The notes below the pieces were generated by a model. It was given only the letters and a program-made list of their open reading frames with translations, searched no databases and was not told the DNA's origin. From Limnoperna fortunei (lineage: Eukaryota > Mollusca > Bivalvia > Mytilida > Modiolidae): a stretch of 64,000 nucleotides of DNA. Below are positions 1-12,672 of the stretch, one piece after another; within the stretch, counting starts at the first letter, position 1; the number at the start of each line of letters is the position of its first letter. The stretch is taken from positions 87,805,756 through 87,869,755 of the forward strand of contig OX104112.1 in NCBI GenBank assembly GCA_944474755.1. The letters are read 5' to 3'. The position numbers and the translations under genes were made by a program.

Positions 1-515
1 TAGAAACATTTGTTTAAAATGAATGAATCTCATTGCAATTTGCAAGTTTATAGAACATATGACAATTTTTTATGAACCTGAAAATTAATCTTATCAAACA
101 TAATACTATACACATGTAGTATTCATTTCATACTATAAATTTCAGAGTTAAATATAATCAGTATCTACAATGGTATTGAAAAAGTAACTTGATATAACTG
201 AAAGTCATGTCATGTCATTTTATTAAATGGATTAAATCACCTATGAAATTCTACGTAATCTTCGTCAGTTAATTCTAAGAATTGTTTACCATATTCAAAT
301 TTAATTATTTTGGTTTTATGAAATTTGAGGTAACTTCTTGGGTGATAAGTGTAACCCATGTAGACACATTCATGAAGTAATAAAATGGGAATTCGTTTTA
401 TTAATATTTAATTGCAACGTAATATTAAAACAAAATGTCTCTCTTATGCAAATTAGAAAATGGACGTAAACTGGCAGTCCAGCAAGTTTAAATCTATTTA
501 CGGTACAATATGAAA
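1..515. repeat. ~510-bp dispersed direct repeat, copy 1
   Basis: This stretch matches 5214-5727 almost throughout, starting at the window edge, so the copy may extend further upstream. Both copies end at the same point, just after 'aaatctatttacggtacaa', where the flanks diverge. A short third piece (about 2324-2385) shares the 'ctcttatgcgaatta' to 'ccagcaagttta' part. No open frame is conserved between copies. It behaves like a non-coding dispersed or segmental repeat. The two copies could in principle be LTR-like, but no element body lies between them. Confidence 0.75.
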
Positions 516-984
516 AATAAGCATAAAAGAAACAAAGGTATGAAATTGCAAAAATTGGCCAATTTCCCATTACTGTTCATTTTTAATGAATTTTTGACAC
601 AAGTACTCATCATCTCAAGGCCCAATTATTTTAACAAGTACAATTATTACCTATGGTTACTAGTTTACTAACAAATTTACCCCCAGCAAGCTTAAGTTTA
701 GAAAATAAATAATTTTGGTATTAACCAAAGCCAGCAATGTAACCGACTTAAGCCGTAGGTGTAAAATTGACAAATTCATCTTAAATACACTATTTTTCTG
801 CATACTAGAATGTTGACCAGTTCTAGTTTTATACATTTTGACCCTTTCATTACATCAAAAACCTAAAACAGAAGTTTATTTAAATTATAGCACATTCTAC
901 GAAGCGCGGACCACTGCAGACCCCACAATTTCATAAAATATTATATACGTATATACGTATATAATACCGGTTGTCCTCTCTTAC
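516..984. other. Unannotated AT-rich spacer
   Basis: No coding exon, RNA gene or recognisable repeat is seen. A perfect 24-bp palindrome of alternating 'tata/cgta' lies at 941-964, at the edge of the pol remnant that follows. Confidence 0.5.
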
Positions 985-1460
985 CAGAAAACAGTGGAAC
1001 ATATTTTGAACGTCAGCAGTGACTGCGACGATTTCTTTACGAATTCGGAAGAGTTCTTCTAGGAGATGGTTTGACAGTTTGGACCTATCAATGAAACACT
1101 GTTGAAAAAGACTTCTTTAAATTTAGCAGAAGAATCAAATACATTTCTTATCTGATGTCTGTACGGCTTCTTAGGGTGGTATATATTATATAAGGGAATA
1201 TACCAGCACTCTTTCTGGTAGTCGATTTGTGGATCAACTTCCGTGTATTTGTTGTCCATAATCTTACGCATAAATGTAAGAAAGTGTTCCTTCTTTGCTG
1301 GTTTTGCTAGCAAACACCTGGTGTGCAAAATGGTTACGAGCTAATCAGCTTCCTGTAGCGTTTCGGCTTAATTCCTTTTCCATATTATGCATGAATAATT
1401 TGTCGTCATAAGACATTCCAGGCCTATCGTCTTCTTTGGTTAACTCGAAGAAGAGATATA
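985..1460 (-). pseudogene. BEL/Pao-type retrotransposon pol fragment (linker and start of reverse transcriptase)
   Basis: On the minus strand the translation reads through the region just before the reverse transcriptase of BEL/Pao elements. In order it shows a DDRPGMSYDDKLFM-like segment (about 1380-1445), then KKEHFLTFMRKI, then WYIPLYNIYHPKKP and VFDSSAKF (1100-1200), then AVTADVQNMFHCFLV just left of 1059. The 'WY-P-H-P--KP' and 'FD-SAK' blocks and the 'ADV--MF' block are hallmarks of this family's RT entry region. The catalytic YxDD region is absent, and stops or frameshifts separate the pieces. It is a dead fragment. The gag-like remnants at 11.4-15.9 kb have the same strand and family type and might be parts of one shattered element. 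Confidence 0.7.
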
Positions 1461-2323
1461 TATCCACAAGGTCTGACGTGTATACACAATTATTAGAAGT
1501 TTAAGTCTCACATCTGGTAAAGTCGGCTTGTAGTTTACTCCAACTCAGCGCCATAATATAGCTGAATAATTGATAAAAATATTCTAAAATAATAGTCAGC
1601 CGCTCGACATAACATGAAGCGTTTTGGGTCCAGCTTAATTGACAAACATTGCTCTTTTTCTTGCAAAGGTTAGGCGTTTATGCAAGGGACACGCATTTCC
1701 TCAACCAATAAAAACTAGAGGCCATAATACAGCCGAATAATTGATGAAATTATTCTAGAATAAATAAATGGCAACTGCTCGACATAATATGAAGCGTTTT
1801 ATATAATAAAGACGACCGATATCTGATAGTTTCCAACAAATCAGATAAATTGTACTACAACTACATGTACGCATGAACTCACCCAACATTAACCGGCGAC
1901 AACATGCTGAATATATGTCAATTCAAGATTACACTTGCTAAATGTGGAAAAAATTAAATGGGTGAAATAACCTGTGATATGTCAGGTAATTCTGAGAATC
2001 GTTTATCAGAATAACAAAGGTTATTTAATATTATTATATTTGGTTTTAAGGGACTAGATTAACGAACAACATATGTAAATACATACTAGAAGTAAGTAAA
2101 TTAGAATTAATTATATTATTATTAAGATTTTATTAAGTTTTAGGTGTATGCAAAGCTTATAAATAACAAACATATAATTTGTATGTCAATTTTTATTGTG
2201 TTTAGATATATTTTTTATGAAGTTTTTCAAAATAATATGGCCATTGAAAGCGTTCTCGTTTGGCCGCTTCAGACTTTTGAAGCTTTTGCCTAAAATACTA
2301 GGATAGTAATAGATTATTATAAT
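1461..2323. other. No gene seen; AT-rich spacer
   Basis: No supported coding or RNA feature. Two similar pieces, about 1555-1625 and 1720-1800, share 'gccataatatagctgaataattgat' to 'catgaagcgtttt'-type text, so a small diverged duplication is present. Confidence 0.4.
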
Positions 2324-2379
2324 TTGGCTCTTATGCGAATTAAAAAATGGTCAGTATACTGGCAGTCCAGCAAGTTTAT

Positions 2380-2790
2380 AATGCTGTTGACTACTAAACT
2401 ACTCACACAAGGGTTTGTTGTACCTAGGTTGAAGTTAATTGAAAGAAAAGGGTAATGTATTAATCAGCTAAGACAAAAGAGTTGTCTCCCCTTGCTCAGT
2501 TCTTACTGGATAACTTTTTTACATTTATACATCTATGTTCTTATAATGCATACAATTATGTTAAAATGAAACTTTTGTTTATTTATTATGATTTGTGCTT
2601 TTGTTTCTTTCTTTGATTAAATTGTAATTGATTCTAATAAAAATCTGTTCTGTTCTGTTCTAACCCTCCAGCAGTTTTATGGGCGTCACCTTGACTTAAT
2701 TGATCATTACTGGAATCAATATGATCGGACATTTTTGCTAAGTCATAAATGGTTTTTTTGCGGACAAATATCCTATAAATGTTAAAATAT
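2380..2790. repeat. Diverged dispersed repeat interrupted by a LINE-tail-like insert
   Basis: The piece containing 'acaagggtttgttgtacct' (about 2395-2430) and the later piece 'gacttaattgatcattactgga' (about 2690-2790) together match 41870-42030, where they are contiguous. Between them is an insert of about 220 bp ending in 'aataaaaatctgttctgttctgttct'. A short pentanucleotide repeat after an AATAAA-like signal resembles the 3' tail of a truncated LINE. No coding sequence remains. Confidence 0.45.
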
Positions 2791-3029
2791 ACACAACATC
2801 AAAATTACACCTTAATTAAGCGTTTCCATGTGAAAGCATTTAAGTTCACCCACCCGTGAACGACTGTGGTCGAAATCTGAACACATTATGAATTACGCAT
2901 TGCTAAAAAAGAGTCGACTTTCACGTGCAAATCATGAGTATTTTTTTTTAACTCAGACAATCGGTAAAAAATCCTGCTATTTCTTTTCTTGGCTTCATTA
3001 GGAAAATAAAATTCTGTTGAGGTGACGCT

Positions 3030-3960
3030 ATGCCTCAGTTAGATGCTGCTACACGGAATATCGCTATCGGTGGAATCGAGGCCGGGGAATCACAGAATGC
3101 TGTTGCCAGAACGTACAATGTTCATCGTATTACAATTTCACGCCTTTGGAGACACTGCCAGCAGCTTGGTACTACGACAAACCGACTACGTTCAGGGTGT
3201 CCGCATGTTAAACTCGGGCGCAGGATCATTTCATTAGATTATTCTATCTAGGGAACAGGACTATTGCTGCAACAGAAACAACTGTAAACGTCCCTGGGTT
3301 GCGCCGTATATCACCACAGACAGTTCGCACAATCGGTTACGCTCTCATGTATTGCGGGCAAAAAGACCTTACGTCGGAGCAACGCTGAGGCGCCAACACC
3401 GCCAAGCAAGGGTTAGATGGTATACTACCGTTCGTGTATAGAATTTAAATAACTGGAGAAGAGTGTGGTACAGCGATGAGTCACGTTTTCAGCCTGAAAG
3501 GCAAGAAGGTCGCATACGAGTGTAAAGGCGCCGAAATGAACGTTTTGCCCAAAACTGTGTTGTAGAAAGAGACAACTTTGCCGTAGGCAGTGTTATGATC
3601 TAGGCCGCTATCTCTTACGCCAGGAACACACAGCTGATACATATTCATGGCAATCTATACGCTGTTAGCTATAAGAGAGAGACGAAATTACACGGCCGCA
3701 TTTATAGCCCGTAATCGACATTCAAAGAAACATTTTTCAACACGACAATGCCCGACCTGACAGCACGTGTAACAGTAGATTTTTTAGAGCAACATAATGT
3801 CAATGTGATCCGTTGGCCATCACGATCTCCGCATCTTAACCCAATTGGACATCTTTGGGATGAACTGGATCGGCGCGTGCACAAACGACAACCACCGCCA
3901 CAAAGTTTGCATCAATTAGAGCAGGCACTTTAGTATGAGTTGCAAAGGATACCGCGTGTT
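3030..3960 (+). pseudogene. Tc1/mariner-superfamily transposase, decayed
   Basis: The frame opens with an ATG and an N-terminal helix-turn-helix (about 60 residues; NIAIGGIEAGESQNAVARTY, then VHRITISRLW) typical of the paired-like DNA-binding domain of Tc1-like transposases. The middle is broken by stops and frameshifts. The C-terminal catalytic part is recognisable from about 3730: FQHDNARP (second catalytic Asp), one frameshift, then a long open stretch to 3933 with WPSRSPHLNPIGHLWDEL, where the family normally has NP-I-E-LW. Here the residue at that catalytic acidic position reads G. I could not find convincing terminal inverted repeats. It is not active. Confidence 0.85.
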
Positions 3961-5213
3961 CGTACTCAACGTTTTGACATTTCTGTATCAATTATTTATA
4001 TGATAAATTGCTAAAATAATATATGAAGTAATATTCCCATTTTTTTATGTTGCGTTTCTTTTTTTAGTGAGTATATTATGTTTTAAAGTTTCTCAGAACT
4101 ATGAAAACGTTGACCGAAACACATTTTCAATTATAATCGGTGGCATTTCATGATAAAAATCTGTGCACTGTCAGCTCTTTCATACGTCGATGAAACTTCA
4201 CAATAATGCATTCAATTCGTATTACATTGTATATCAATCAATGGGGGAATTCATGATTCATGACATTTAAGTAAGTGACCCTTCCAATGTAAATCACGGA
4301 TTTCAATTAAATGCATTATAATGTATTTATAGTGAAAAAAACATTGAACATAAACATAATTTTTCATACAAAAGTTTATAAAAATGAATTTTGTCAGGTT
4401 TTTCGATACAACTGAGAGCTTTTTGACAAAAGAATACATGGGCCAAGGACGACGAATAATTGAAATTATTTAATATGTTAGAGAGTTGAACTGGATTTCT
4501 TAAAATTAGTTGAGTTCAACGAAATCTATTTTTGAAAATATTAACAAAAGGTGAAAGCATACTAGTATTGACGAAAACTGCTCGCTGACCTTAATGCACC
4601 CATCTTATCATTAAATCGAACAAATTAACTTGAGGTGTTTACAGCACAGTTAGATAATCACAAAGATAGAATTATACAATTTAGAAGTTATTACTAAAAA
4701 CAAACATCAAGCTTGAACTCAGTAAAAAATATGATTAGGTTTTCTGTGTAACTGAGAACTATTCGACGTAAGTATACAATGAAGTTGTAACGATCAAGGA
4801 AATACTTAGAACTGAGTTGTGTTATGAAGTAGGTGTTCAAAATGCAATATACAACAGTTTTAGTATAAATTTAGTAGAAGTAAATAACTGAAATATTTTG
4901 TTCTACAACTTATAAAGTTAAACTAAATCTAAAACATTAAGGAACGATGTACGCCCCTTGAATTGTGATTACGTCTTAAGCTGCTCAGATGCGTGAAGGT
5001 CTTAAATAATATTGATGTCGAAGTTTAAAAAAAATTCGTGATTATCATTCACTTTTTACTGCACTTAACACTGAAAGCATCAATTACGCTTCGGTTGTAT
5101 TTCATTATTACGCCCTCATATTTTTACTACTCAACAGATTCTTACGAATCATTCTCTGTTGAATAGAAGTGACTTTACTATGAGATGCTTGTCACTAAAA
5201 ATATAGTTCTTCT
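3961..5213. other. No gene seen; AT-rich spacer
   Basis: Nothing convincing on either strand. Open stretches are short and of low complexity. The 3' end of the Tc1 element may lie in the first few hundred bases. Confidence 0.4.
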
Positions 5214-5727
5214 TAGAAACATTTATTGAATATGAATGAATCTCATTGCAATTTGCAAGTTTATAAAACATAAGATAATTTTTTTATGAACTTGAAAAAT
5301 TAATCTTAACAAACATAATAACTAATACTGTACACATGTAGTATTAATATCATACTATACATTTCACAGTTAAACATAATAAATATCTACAATTGTATTG
5401 AAAAAGTAACTTGATATAACTGAAAGCCATGTCATGTCATTTTATTAAATGGATTTAATAACCTATGAAATTCTACGTAATCTTCGTAAGTTAAATCTAA
5501 GAATTGTTTACCATATTCAAATTTAATTATTTTGGTTTTAATGAAATTTGAGGTAACTTCTTGGGTGATAAGTGTAACAAATGTAGACACATTCTTGAAT
5601 TTAATGGGAATTCGTTTTATTAATATTTAATTGCAACGTAATATTAAAACAACATTTCTCTCTTATGCGAATTAGAAAATGGTCGTAAACTGGCAGTCCA
5701 GCAAGTTTAAATCTATTTACGGTACAA
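5214..5727. repeat. ~510-bp dispersed direct repeat, copy 2
   Basis: Near-identical in order and content to 1-510, with scattered substitutions and small indels. It ends at the same 'ttacggtacaa' point and then diverges. The copies are same-strand, about 5.2 kb apart. Confidence 0.8.
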
Positions 5728-5847
5728 AAACAAACAAATATCATTGATTGATACTTTAATTGGTACTGTGTCAACTGTTGAATAAGCTGTGGTGACATAT
5801 TGTGCCCCTTGTACACAAACGTTGGGAAACACGCCGTTTCGATTTAA

Positions 5848-8800
5848 AGGTAGCACAGTAGTAAATGCTTTGGCTCTAGTGGAAAACACTAACATTTCTG
5901 TGATTTGCATACCTTTCTAACATGATCAGCATTTACCTGGACTAGGAAATTAATAAACTTTCATTTGCCATTTAAAAAATGTATGCCATATATATCCGTG
6001 ACCAATTCCTTTTTTCGCTAGTTAGAACATTTTGAGACGCTCCCACTTTTACATGCAATTTCTAATGCAGTGAATGTAAAAATACTACATTGTTTAAAAA
6101 ATTACCAAAATTTTATCTTGCAAGATCTGAGAAAAATTTTACCACTTTTTAAAACTTACTTGATGCAGGAGCTTACAGCTAAAAATTTGTACACATCTAA
6201 CCGCTATTTACCAAATCAGAACACAACGAAGTATTCAGTACTGTACTTAATGTAGGGTACACAATCTGGTAACTTGTTACTGCTACACATTTACTACTGT
6301 TATGCCTATATCCAGTTTGCAAGAGAACCAATTTAGCCAATATTTCTACATCAAGTACATAGGTCATATTTGAATTAAAATCAATAAAAGATATATTGGT
6401 ACTCAAAGTGTTCTTGAAAAATTCTTCTATTCTTTAGCCCTACCCAAGGAGAAAAATTGCACATGTATATAACATGTGTTTGAAGACATCGTCAGAATAA
6501 AAATTTGCATATCTGTCACTGACCCTGCACTTTTAAATAAGAAAATAATATCAAAGTTCTCTAACAGATATCTTTTAAATGCACTAGCCTTATATTATTC
6601 TATTGGCCAGCCCAATCTATGCTGGCACACTAAGATATGGTGGCTTTCAATAGCTGTCCACTCCATCTTTTAAACTATGCCATATTGTCCCCTAAATTGT
6701 TTCAAAGTGGCTTCAAATTAACAAGATGGTGCTTTTAGGCAAGAAAACCTATTAAACAAATACAAATAAATGAATAAATTTTAATTTAACCTGTTATATA
6801 CCTTCAATTAGTGAAAAATAAAAGTACCAATATTTCAGTCAAAGACTGTTGATAACACTAAATTCCACAAACAATTCTACTTAAGGAAAGGGAATCTGTT
6901 TTCTCTTTTAAGTTGGATATTTTGACCCTTATTATGCCTTTACAAACCATCTGTTGAACTGGTTTTGTTAAATCATGTTCATAATACTCACTTTTATAGA
7001 CAATACATTACCATTTTTGGCTTATTTTTGCTTATTTTGGACTAAAATTTAAAAACAAATTTGAACTTGTTCCTATTAATTTGCTTAATTGTGGCCCTAA
7101 ATTCAGCAATTGGGAACAAAATATAGTTTTCAGCCAAAGGTTTTCATTGTCATATCAAAACTTTGGGAAAAATTGATCCAAAGTTCAAACTGATCAGTAC
7201 GTTTAAACTTTACCATATTTTTGGCCTAATTTTTTCTATCAAAATTTAATTTTATGCTCATGAATATGCCCAACTCATTGCAAAAAGTAAAGATGACCAT
7301 ACAGAAAGAAAGTTAAAATGGAATAAAGACAGGAGAACACTTTCCTGTGATTGTGTGTGGTTTTTTAATATGTGTATATAGAATATGTAAAAAGTGCTGA
7401 CTTAGCAGTTTTTATAGTGTCAATTAGACAATACCTTCTTTTTGAGTACTGCCTTCAGTTAGTTTCAACAAGTGATACCACAATCTATGCAAAAAATAAC
7501 CTTGATTTACTCTCAGAAATAAAAATCCACAAAACATCATCTGACATATAGGTAGCACAGTAGTAAATGCTTTGGCTATAGTCAAAAACACTAACATTTC
7601 TGTGATTTGCATACCTTTCTAACATTGATCAGCATTTACCTGGACTAGGAAATTAATAAACTTTCATTTGCCATTTAAAAAATGTATGCCATATATATCC
7701 GTGACCAATTCCTTTTTTCGCTAGTTAGAACATTTTGAGACGCTCCCACTTTTACATGCAATTTATAATGCATTGAATGTAAAAATACTACATTGTTTAA
7801 AAAATTACCAAAATTTTATCTTGCAAGATCTGAGAAAAATTTTACCACTTTTTAAAACTTACAGCTAAAAATTTGTACACATCTAACCACTATTTACCAA
7901 ATCAGAACACAACGAAGTATTCAGTACTGTACTTAATGTAGGGTACACAATCTGGTAACTTGTTACTGCTACACATTTACTACTGTTATGCCTATACCCA
8001 GTTTGCAAGAGAACCAATTTAGCCAATATTTCTACATCAAGTACATAGGTCATATTTGAATTAAAATCAATAAAAGATATATTGGTACTCAAAGTGTTCT
8101 TGAAAAATTCTTCTATTCTTTAGCCCTACCCAAGGAGAAAAATTGCATATGTATATAACATGTATTTGAAGACATCGTCAGAATAAAAATTTGCATATCT
8201 GTCACTGACCCTGCACTTTTAAATAAGAAAATAATATCAAAGTTCTATAACAGATATCTTTTAAATGCACTAGCCTTATATTATTCTATTGGCCAGCCCA
8301 ATCTATGCTGGCACACTAAGATATGGTGGCTTTCAATAGCTGACCACTCCATCTTTTAAACTATGCCATATTGTTCCCTAAATTGTTTCAAAGTGGCTTC
8401 AAATCAACAAGATGGTGCTTTTAGACAAGAAAACCTATTAAACAAATACAAATAAATGAATAAATTTTAATTTAACCTGTTATATACCTTCAATTAGTGA
8501 AAAATAAAAGTACCAATATTTCAGTCAAAGACTGTTGATAACACTAAATTCCACAAACAATTCTACTTAAGGAAAGGAAATCTGTTTTCTCTTTTAAGTT
8601 GGATATTTTGACCCTTATTATGCCTTTACAAACCATCTGTTGAACAGGTTTTGTTAAATCATGTTCATAATACTCACTTTTATAGACAATACATTACCAT
8701 TTTTGGCTTATTTTTGCTTATTTTGGACTAAAATTTAAAAACAAATTTGAACTTGTTCCTATTAATTTGCTTAATTGTGGCCCTAAATTCAGCAATTGGG

Positions 8801-11376
8801 AACAAAATATAGTTTTCAGCCAAAGGTTTTCATTGTCATATCAAAACTTTGGGAAAAATTGATCCAAAGTTCAAACTGATCAGTACGGTTTAAAATTTAC
8901 CATATTTTTGGCCTAATTTTTTCTATCAAAATTTAATTTTATGCTCATGAATATGCCCAACTCATTGCAAAAAGTAAAGATGACCATACAGAAAGAAAGT
9001 TAAAATGGAATAAAGACAGGAGAACACTTTCCTGTGATTGTGTGTGGTTTTTTAATATGTGTATATAGAATATGTAAAAAGTGCTGACTTAGCAGTTTTT
9101 ATAGTGTCAATTAGACAATACTTTCTTTTTGAGTACTGCCTTCAGTTAGTTTCAACAAGTGATACCACAATCTATGCAAAAAATAACCTTGATTTACTCT
9201 AAGAAATTAAAATCCACAAAACATCATCTGACATATAGGTAGCATAGTAGTAAATGCTTTGGCTATAGTCAAAAACACTAACATTTCTGTGATTTGCATA
9301 CCTTTCTAACATTGATCAGCATTTACCTGGACTAGGAAATTAATAAACTTTCATTTGCCATTTAAAAAATGTATGCCATATATATCCGTGACCAATTCCT
9401 TTTTTCGCTAGTTAGAACATTTTGAGACGCTCCCACTTTTACATGCAATTTATAATGCATTGAATGTAAAAATACTACATTGTTTAAAAAATTACCAAAA
9501 TTTTATCTTGCAAGATCTGAGAAAATTTTTACCACTTTTTAAAACTTACAGCTAAAAATTTGTACACATCTAACCACTATTTACCAAATCAGAACACAAC
9601 GAAGTATTCAGTACTGTACTTAATGTAGGGTGCACAATCTGGTAACTTGTTACTGCTACACATTTACTACTGTTATGCCTATACCCAGTTTGCAAGAGAA
9701 CCAATTCAGCCAATATTTCTACATCAAGTACATAGGTCATATTTGAATTAAAATCAATAAAAGATATATTGGTACTCAAAGTGTTCTTGAAAAATTCTTC
9801 TATTCTTTATCCCTACCCAAGGAGAAAAATTGCATATGTATATAACATGTGTTTGAAGACATCGTCAGAATAAAAATTTGCATATCTGTCACTGACCCTG
9901 CACTTTTAAATAAGAAAATAATATCAAAGTTCTATAACAGATATCTTTTAAATGAACTAGCCTTATATTATTCTATTGGCCAGCCCAATCTATGCTGGCA
10001 CACTAAGATATGGTGGCTTTCAATAGCTTACCACTCCATCTTTTAAACTATGCCATATTGTCCCCTAAATTGTTTCAAAGTGGCTTCAAATTAACAAGAT
10101 GGTGCTTTTAGACAAGAAAACCTATTAAACAAATACAAATAAATGAATAAATTTTAATTTAACCTGTTATATACCTTCAATTAGTGAAAAATAAAAGTAC
10201 CAATATTTCAGTCAAAGACTTTTGATAACACTAAATTCCACAAACAATTCTACTTAAGGAAAGGAAATCTGTTTTCTCTTTTAAGTTGGATATTTTGACC
10301 CTTATTATGCCTTTACAAACCATCTGTTGAACAGGTTTTGTTAAATCATGTTCATAATACTCACTTTTATAGACAATACATTACCATTTTTGGCTTATTT
10401 TTGCTTATTTTGGACTAAAACTTAAAAACAAATTTGAACATGTTCCTATTAATTTGCTTAATTGTGGCCCTAAATTCAGCAATTGGAAACAAAAAAATAG
10501 TTTTCAGCCAAAGGTTTTCATTGTCATATCAAAACTTTGGGAAAAATTGATCCAAAGTTCAAACTGATCAGTACGGTTTAAAATTTACCATATTTTTGGC
10601 CTAATTTTTTCTATCAAAATTTAATTTTATGCTCATGAATATGCCCAACTCATTGCAAAAAGTAAAGATGACCATACAGAAAGAAAGTTAAAATAGAATA
10701 AAGACAGGAGAACACTTTCCTGTGATTGTGTGTGGTTTTTTAATATGTGTATATAGAATATGTAAAAAGTGCTGACTTAGCAGTTTTTATAGTGTCAATT
10801 AGACAATACCTTCTTTTTGAGTACTGCCTTCAGTTAGTTTCAACAAGTGATACCACAATCTATGCAAAAAATAACCTTGATTTACTCTCAGAAATAAAAA
10901 TCCTCTGACATATAGGTATCACAGTAGTAAATGCTTTGGCTATAGTCAAAAACACTAACATTTCTGTGATTTGCATACCTTTCTAACATTGATCAGCATT
11001 TACCTGGACTAGGAAATTAATAAACTTTCATTTGCCATTTAAAAAATGTATGCCATATATATCCGTGACCAATTCCTTTTTTCGCTAGTTAGAACATTTT
11101 GAGACGCTCCCACTTTTACACGCAATTTATAATGCATTGAATGTAAAAATACTACATTGTTTAAAAAATTACCAAAATTTTATCTTGCAAGATCTGAGAA
11201 AAATTTTACCACTTTTTAAAACTTACTTGATGCAGGAGCTTACTGCTAAAAAATTGTACACATCTAACCACTATTTACCAAATCAGAACACAACGACGTA
11301 TTCAGTTCTGTACTTAATGTAGGGTACACAATCTGGTAACTTGTTAATGGTACACATTTACTACTTTTATGTCTAA
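5848..11376. repeat. Tandem array of ~1.69-kb units (3.3 copies)
   Basis: Units begin at 5848, 7550, 9237 and 10914 (each at 'aggta' just before 'gtaaatgctttggct'); the fourth is cut off near 11376. Periods are about 1702, 1687 and 1677 bp. Identity between units looks very high (isolated substitutions, a few small indels). Units 2 and 3 share a 16-bp loss after 'aaaactta' (near 7860 and 9545) that units 1 and 4 do not have, so units 2 and 3 are closest relatives. Each of units 1-3 keeps a 69-residue minus-strand open frame (6197-6406, 7883-8092, 9570-9779) with only one or two amino-acid changes. Given the high DNA identity that does not by itself show coding. Confidence 0.9.
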
Positions 11377-11479
11377 ATGGATGATACACAAATTACTGAA
11401 GGAAGCTCAAGACACAAGTTATTGGGAAGATAACAGTCCCAGAAAACAATGCTTTCTCATTTGTAGTACATGAACTTAG

Positions 11480-12210
11480 TTTGTCATTAACATGAATGTT
11501 TCTCCCGCAGTACTCTTTTGACTCTGATTACTGTTGACTCTAGAATTTTTCGCAAAGTGCGGTAGTGTGTTGCCTAGTTCCGCTTTCTTGGCGTGATATG
11601 ATGGCTTTGCAACCACAGCTTTTGTTCCTGTTAGAGGCACAACATCGGTAACAAATATCGTGTTCCTCCAACAATTTATTTCTTCTATTTGAACCCTCTG
11701 CAATTATCCAAAGCATATTTGGTTTTGTGAATTATTCACCTTTGTAACGGTGACACATGATCACTCCGGTTTGTGGATGGCTCATTGTGTTTGGTCTTGT
11801 ACTTTGTCGCCCTTGTGATTCATTTCTCCTTTTAGCACATAAGGTAGTTAACTAACAACACCAGACGAGGAGTCGAAGTACACCATCAAGGTCTTAAAAC
11901 TAAAATCTCTTTAATATATTTGTTGACAGTATGTCACCAAATTCGTAGAGAAGTAATTTTGGTGCTCCGTATCGTTCCTCGAGACGTTTCCATAGTTAAG
12001 ATACGTCTCTTGTTGTGTTAATGGCGGTCGATGACATTATACTAGCTGTATGTTAAGAGACTTGGTCCCTAAACGTTTTACGAGAATGTCTAGTTGCTCT
12101 AAGTCGGAGACTTGTATTTCATCGATAAGACAGTTGAAACTGGTTTTCCAGACACAGTACGATTCACTTCAGACCGATCGTTGAAATGTGTGAGACGCAA
12201 TAATAACTAG
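11480..12210 (-). pseudogene. BEL/Pao-like gag remnant: end of DUF1759-like domain and zinc knuckles
   Basis: Minus-strand frames, read from high to low coordinates, give LWKRLEERYGAPKLL (about 11940-12000), resembling the 'W--L-ERYG-P' segment of the DUF1759 gag domain of BEL/Pao-type elements. Then comes a cysteine-rich stretch (about 11560-11720) reading LLEEHDICYRCCASN with further Cys and His residues and a QHTTAL-like end, which fits the gag zinc-knuckle region. Several stops and frameshifts break it. The left part (11380-11480) has no clear coding match. The matching upstream half may be 14964-15930, across the inserted LINE. Confidence 0.5.
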
Positions 12211-12672
12211 TATCGCAGAAGAAGAAGAAGAAGAATTTGAATTTTCAACACCCTTTATTAAATAAAACAATTAATCACAGTAGTACAAGGTATCAAAAAT
12301 TCAAGTAACATAAAATATAAACCTAACAAATACATTATTATGACAAGCTATTGAACAATTTTGAAAATACATATAGTTACATTGACTTTAAACCCAAAAA
12401 TATACGAAAATACAATAGAAATATAAAAGACTTTGTCCAACTGATCAAAGTCAGTTTAAACTGATACAAGCCAGTTTAAACTTTAAACATTATTGCCTAC
12501 CTATTTTAAAATTAAAGAAGCCTATAAATGACTTTGTCCAAATGATCAAAGTCAACATGGACTGACACACGCCAATCCATGTTTTAACCTTTAATACATC
12601 GCTGTTTACAAAATATAAACAAGACAAGAAAATAAAAATCAAAGATACAAATATAATTAAAATAACTTACCA

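Noticed and set aside
1..5727. Two LTRs of one retrotransposon
   Set aside because: The ~510-bp repeats lack TG...CA ends, PBS and PPT, and the DNA between holds only a Tc1 relic and a pol scrap pointing the other way.
6197..6406. A conserved 69-residue protein repeated in the 1.69-kb array
   Set aside because: Conservation is explained by the near-identity of the whole units; no domain, no splice context and no known relative. Not listed as a gene.
5848..11376. A CRISPR-like array
   Set aside because: Units are 1.69 kb with no spacer-repeat pattern; none of the short tandem repeats in the window shows unique spacers either, and the DNA is eukaryotic.
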